DNA of 5,782 bases from Nanobdellota archaeon. GTDB taxonomy: Archaea > Nanobdellota > Nanobdellia > Woesearchaeales > JAUYGA01. The notes beneath the pieces are model-generated. The model searched no databases and was not told the origin of the DNA. It saw nothing but the letters and a program-made list of their open reading frames with translations. Of the stretch, positions 5,772 to 5,782 are shown one piece after another. How positions within the stretch are numbered: position 1 is the first letter of the stretch; every line of letters begins with the position of its first letter. The stretch covers positions 1-5,782 of the forward strand of contig JAUYGA010000247.1 in NCBI GenBank assembly GCA_030690755.1, written 5' to 3'. The translations under genes were made by a program, and so were the position numbers.

Positions 5772-5782
5772 ATGGTTGTTAT

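Noticed and set aside
1..5782. CRISPR array, insertion sequence, toxin-antitoxin or restriction system
   Set aside because: No regularly spaced repeats, terminal inverted repeats, transposase motifs, or recognisable toxin, nuclease or methyltransferase motifs were seen.

Overview
The window looks like a piece of an AT-rich archaeal chromosome, most likely from a DPANN-type lineage such as Woesearchaeota or Pacearchaeota. The firmest evidence is an archaeal-type DnaG with a central TOPRIM domain and no bacterial zinc-finger or helicase-binding parts. Supporting evidence is TATA-box promoters with a purine-rich BRE, GGTGG ribosome-binding sites, and U-tract termination. The phylum is an inference from the small, poorly conserved genes and the membrane-anchored parvulin; nothing in the window proves it.

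Left part (3-2722, + strand): three genes closely spaced in one direction. The first encodes a membrane-anchored extracytoplasmic protein with a SurA/PrsA-like chaperone region, a parvulin peptidyl-prolyl isomerase domain and a C-terminal thioredoxin-like domain with a C-x3-C site. The next two (1507-2184 and 2192-2722) encode soluble proteins I do not recognise. The gaps are 22 and 7 bases, so co-transcription is likely.

Middle part (2723-4724): an A-rich convergent spacer ends the left group. On the opposite strand dnaG (2805-4157) follows. Upstream of dnaG lies a 567-base divergent intergenic region. It contains a GC-rich, hairpin-forming island (about 4481-4577), followed by a 9-bp AT-rich inverted repeat (4596-4620), and then a clear BRE/TATA promoter pointing right. 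The island is the best candidate for something undescribed: probably a small structured RNA, strand unresolved.

Right part (4725-5782, + strand): two small unrecognised genes 17 bases apart, apparently expressed together from the 4645-4662 promoter. After them comes a further TATA-like box, spaced correctly for a leaderless transcript that starts at an ATG at 5712. The reading frame there is short or cut by the window end.

How the genes work together: only the extracytoplasmic folding factor and the DnaG have interpretable roles (protein folding and disulfide chemistry outside the membrane; primase or exosome-associated RNA functions inside). Nothing here forms a recognisable defence system, mobile element or CRISPR locus.
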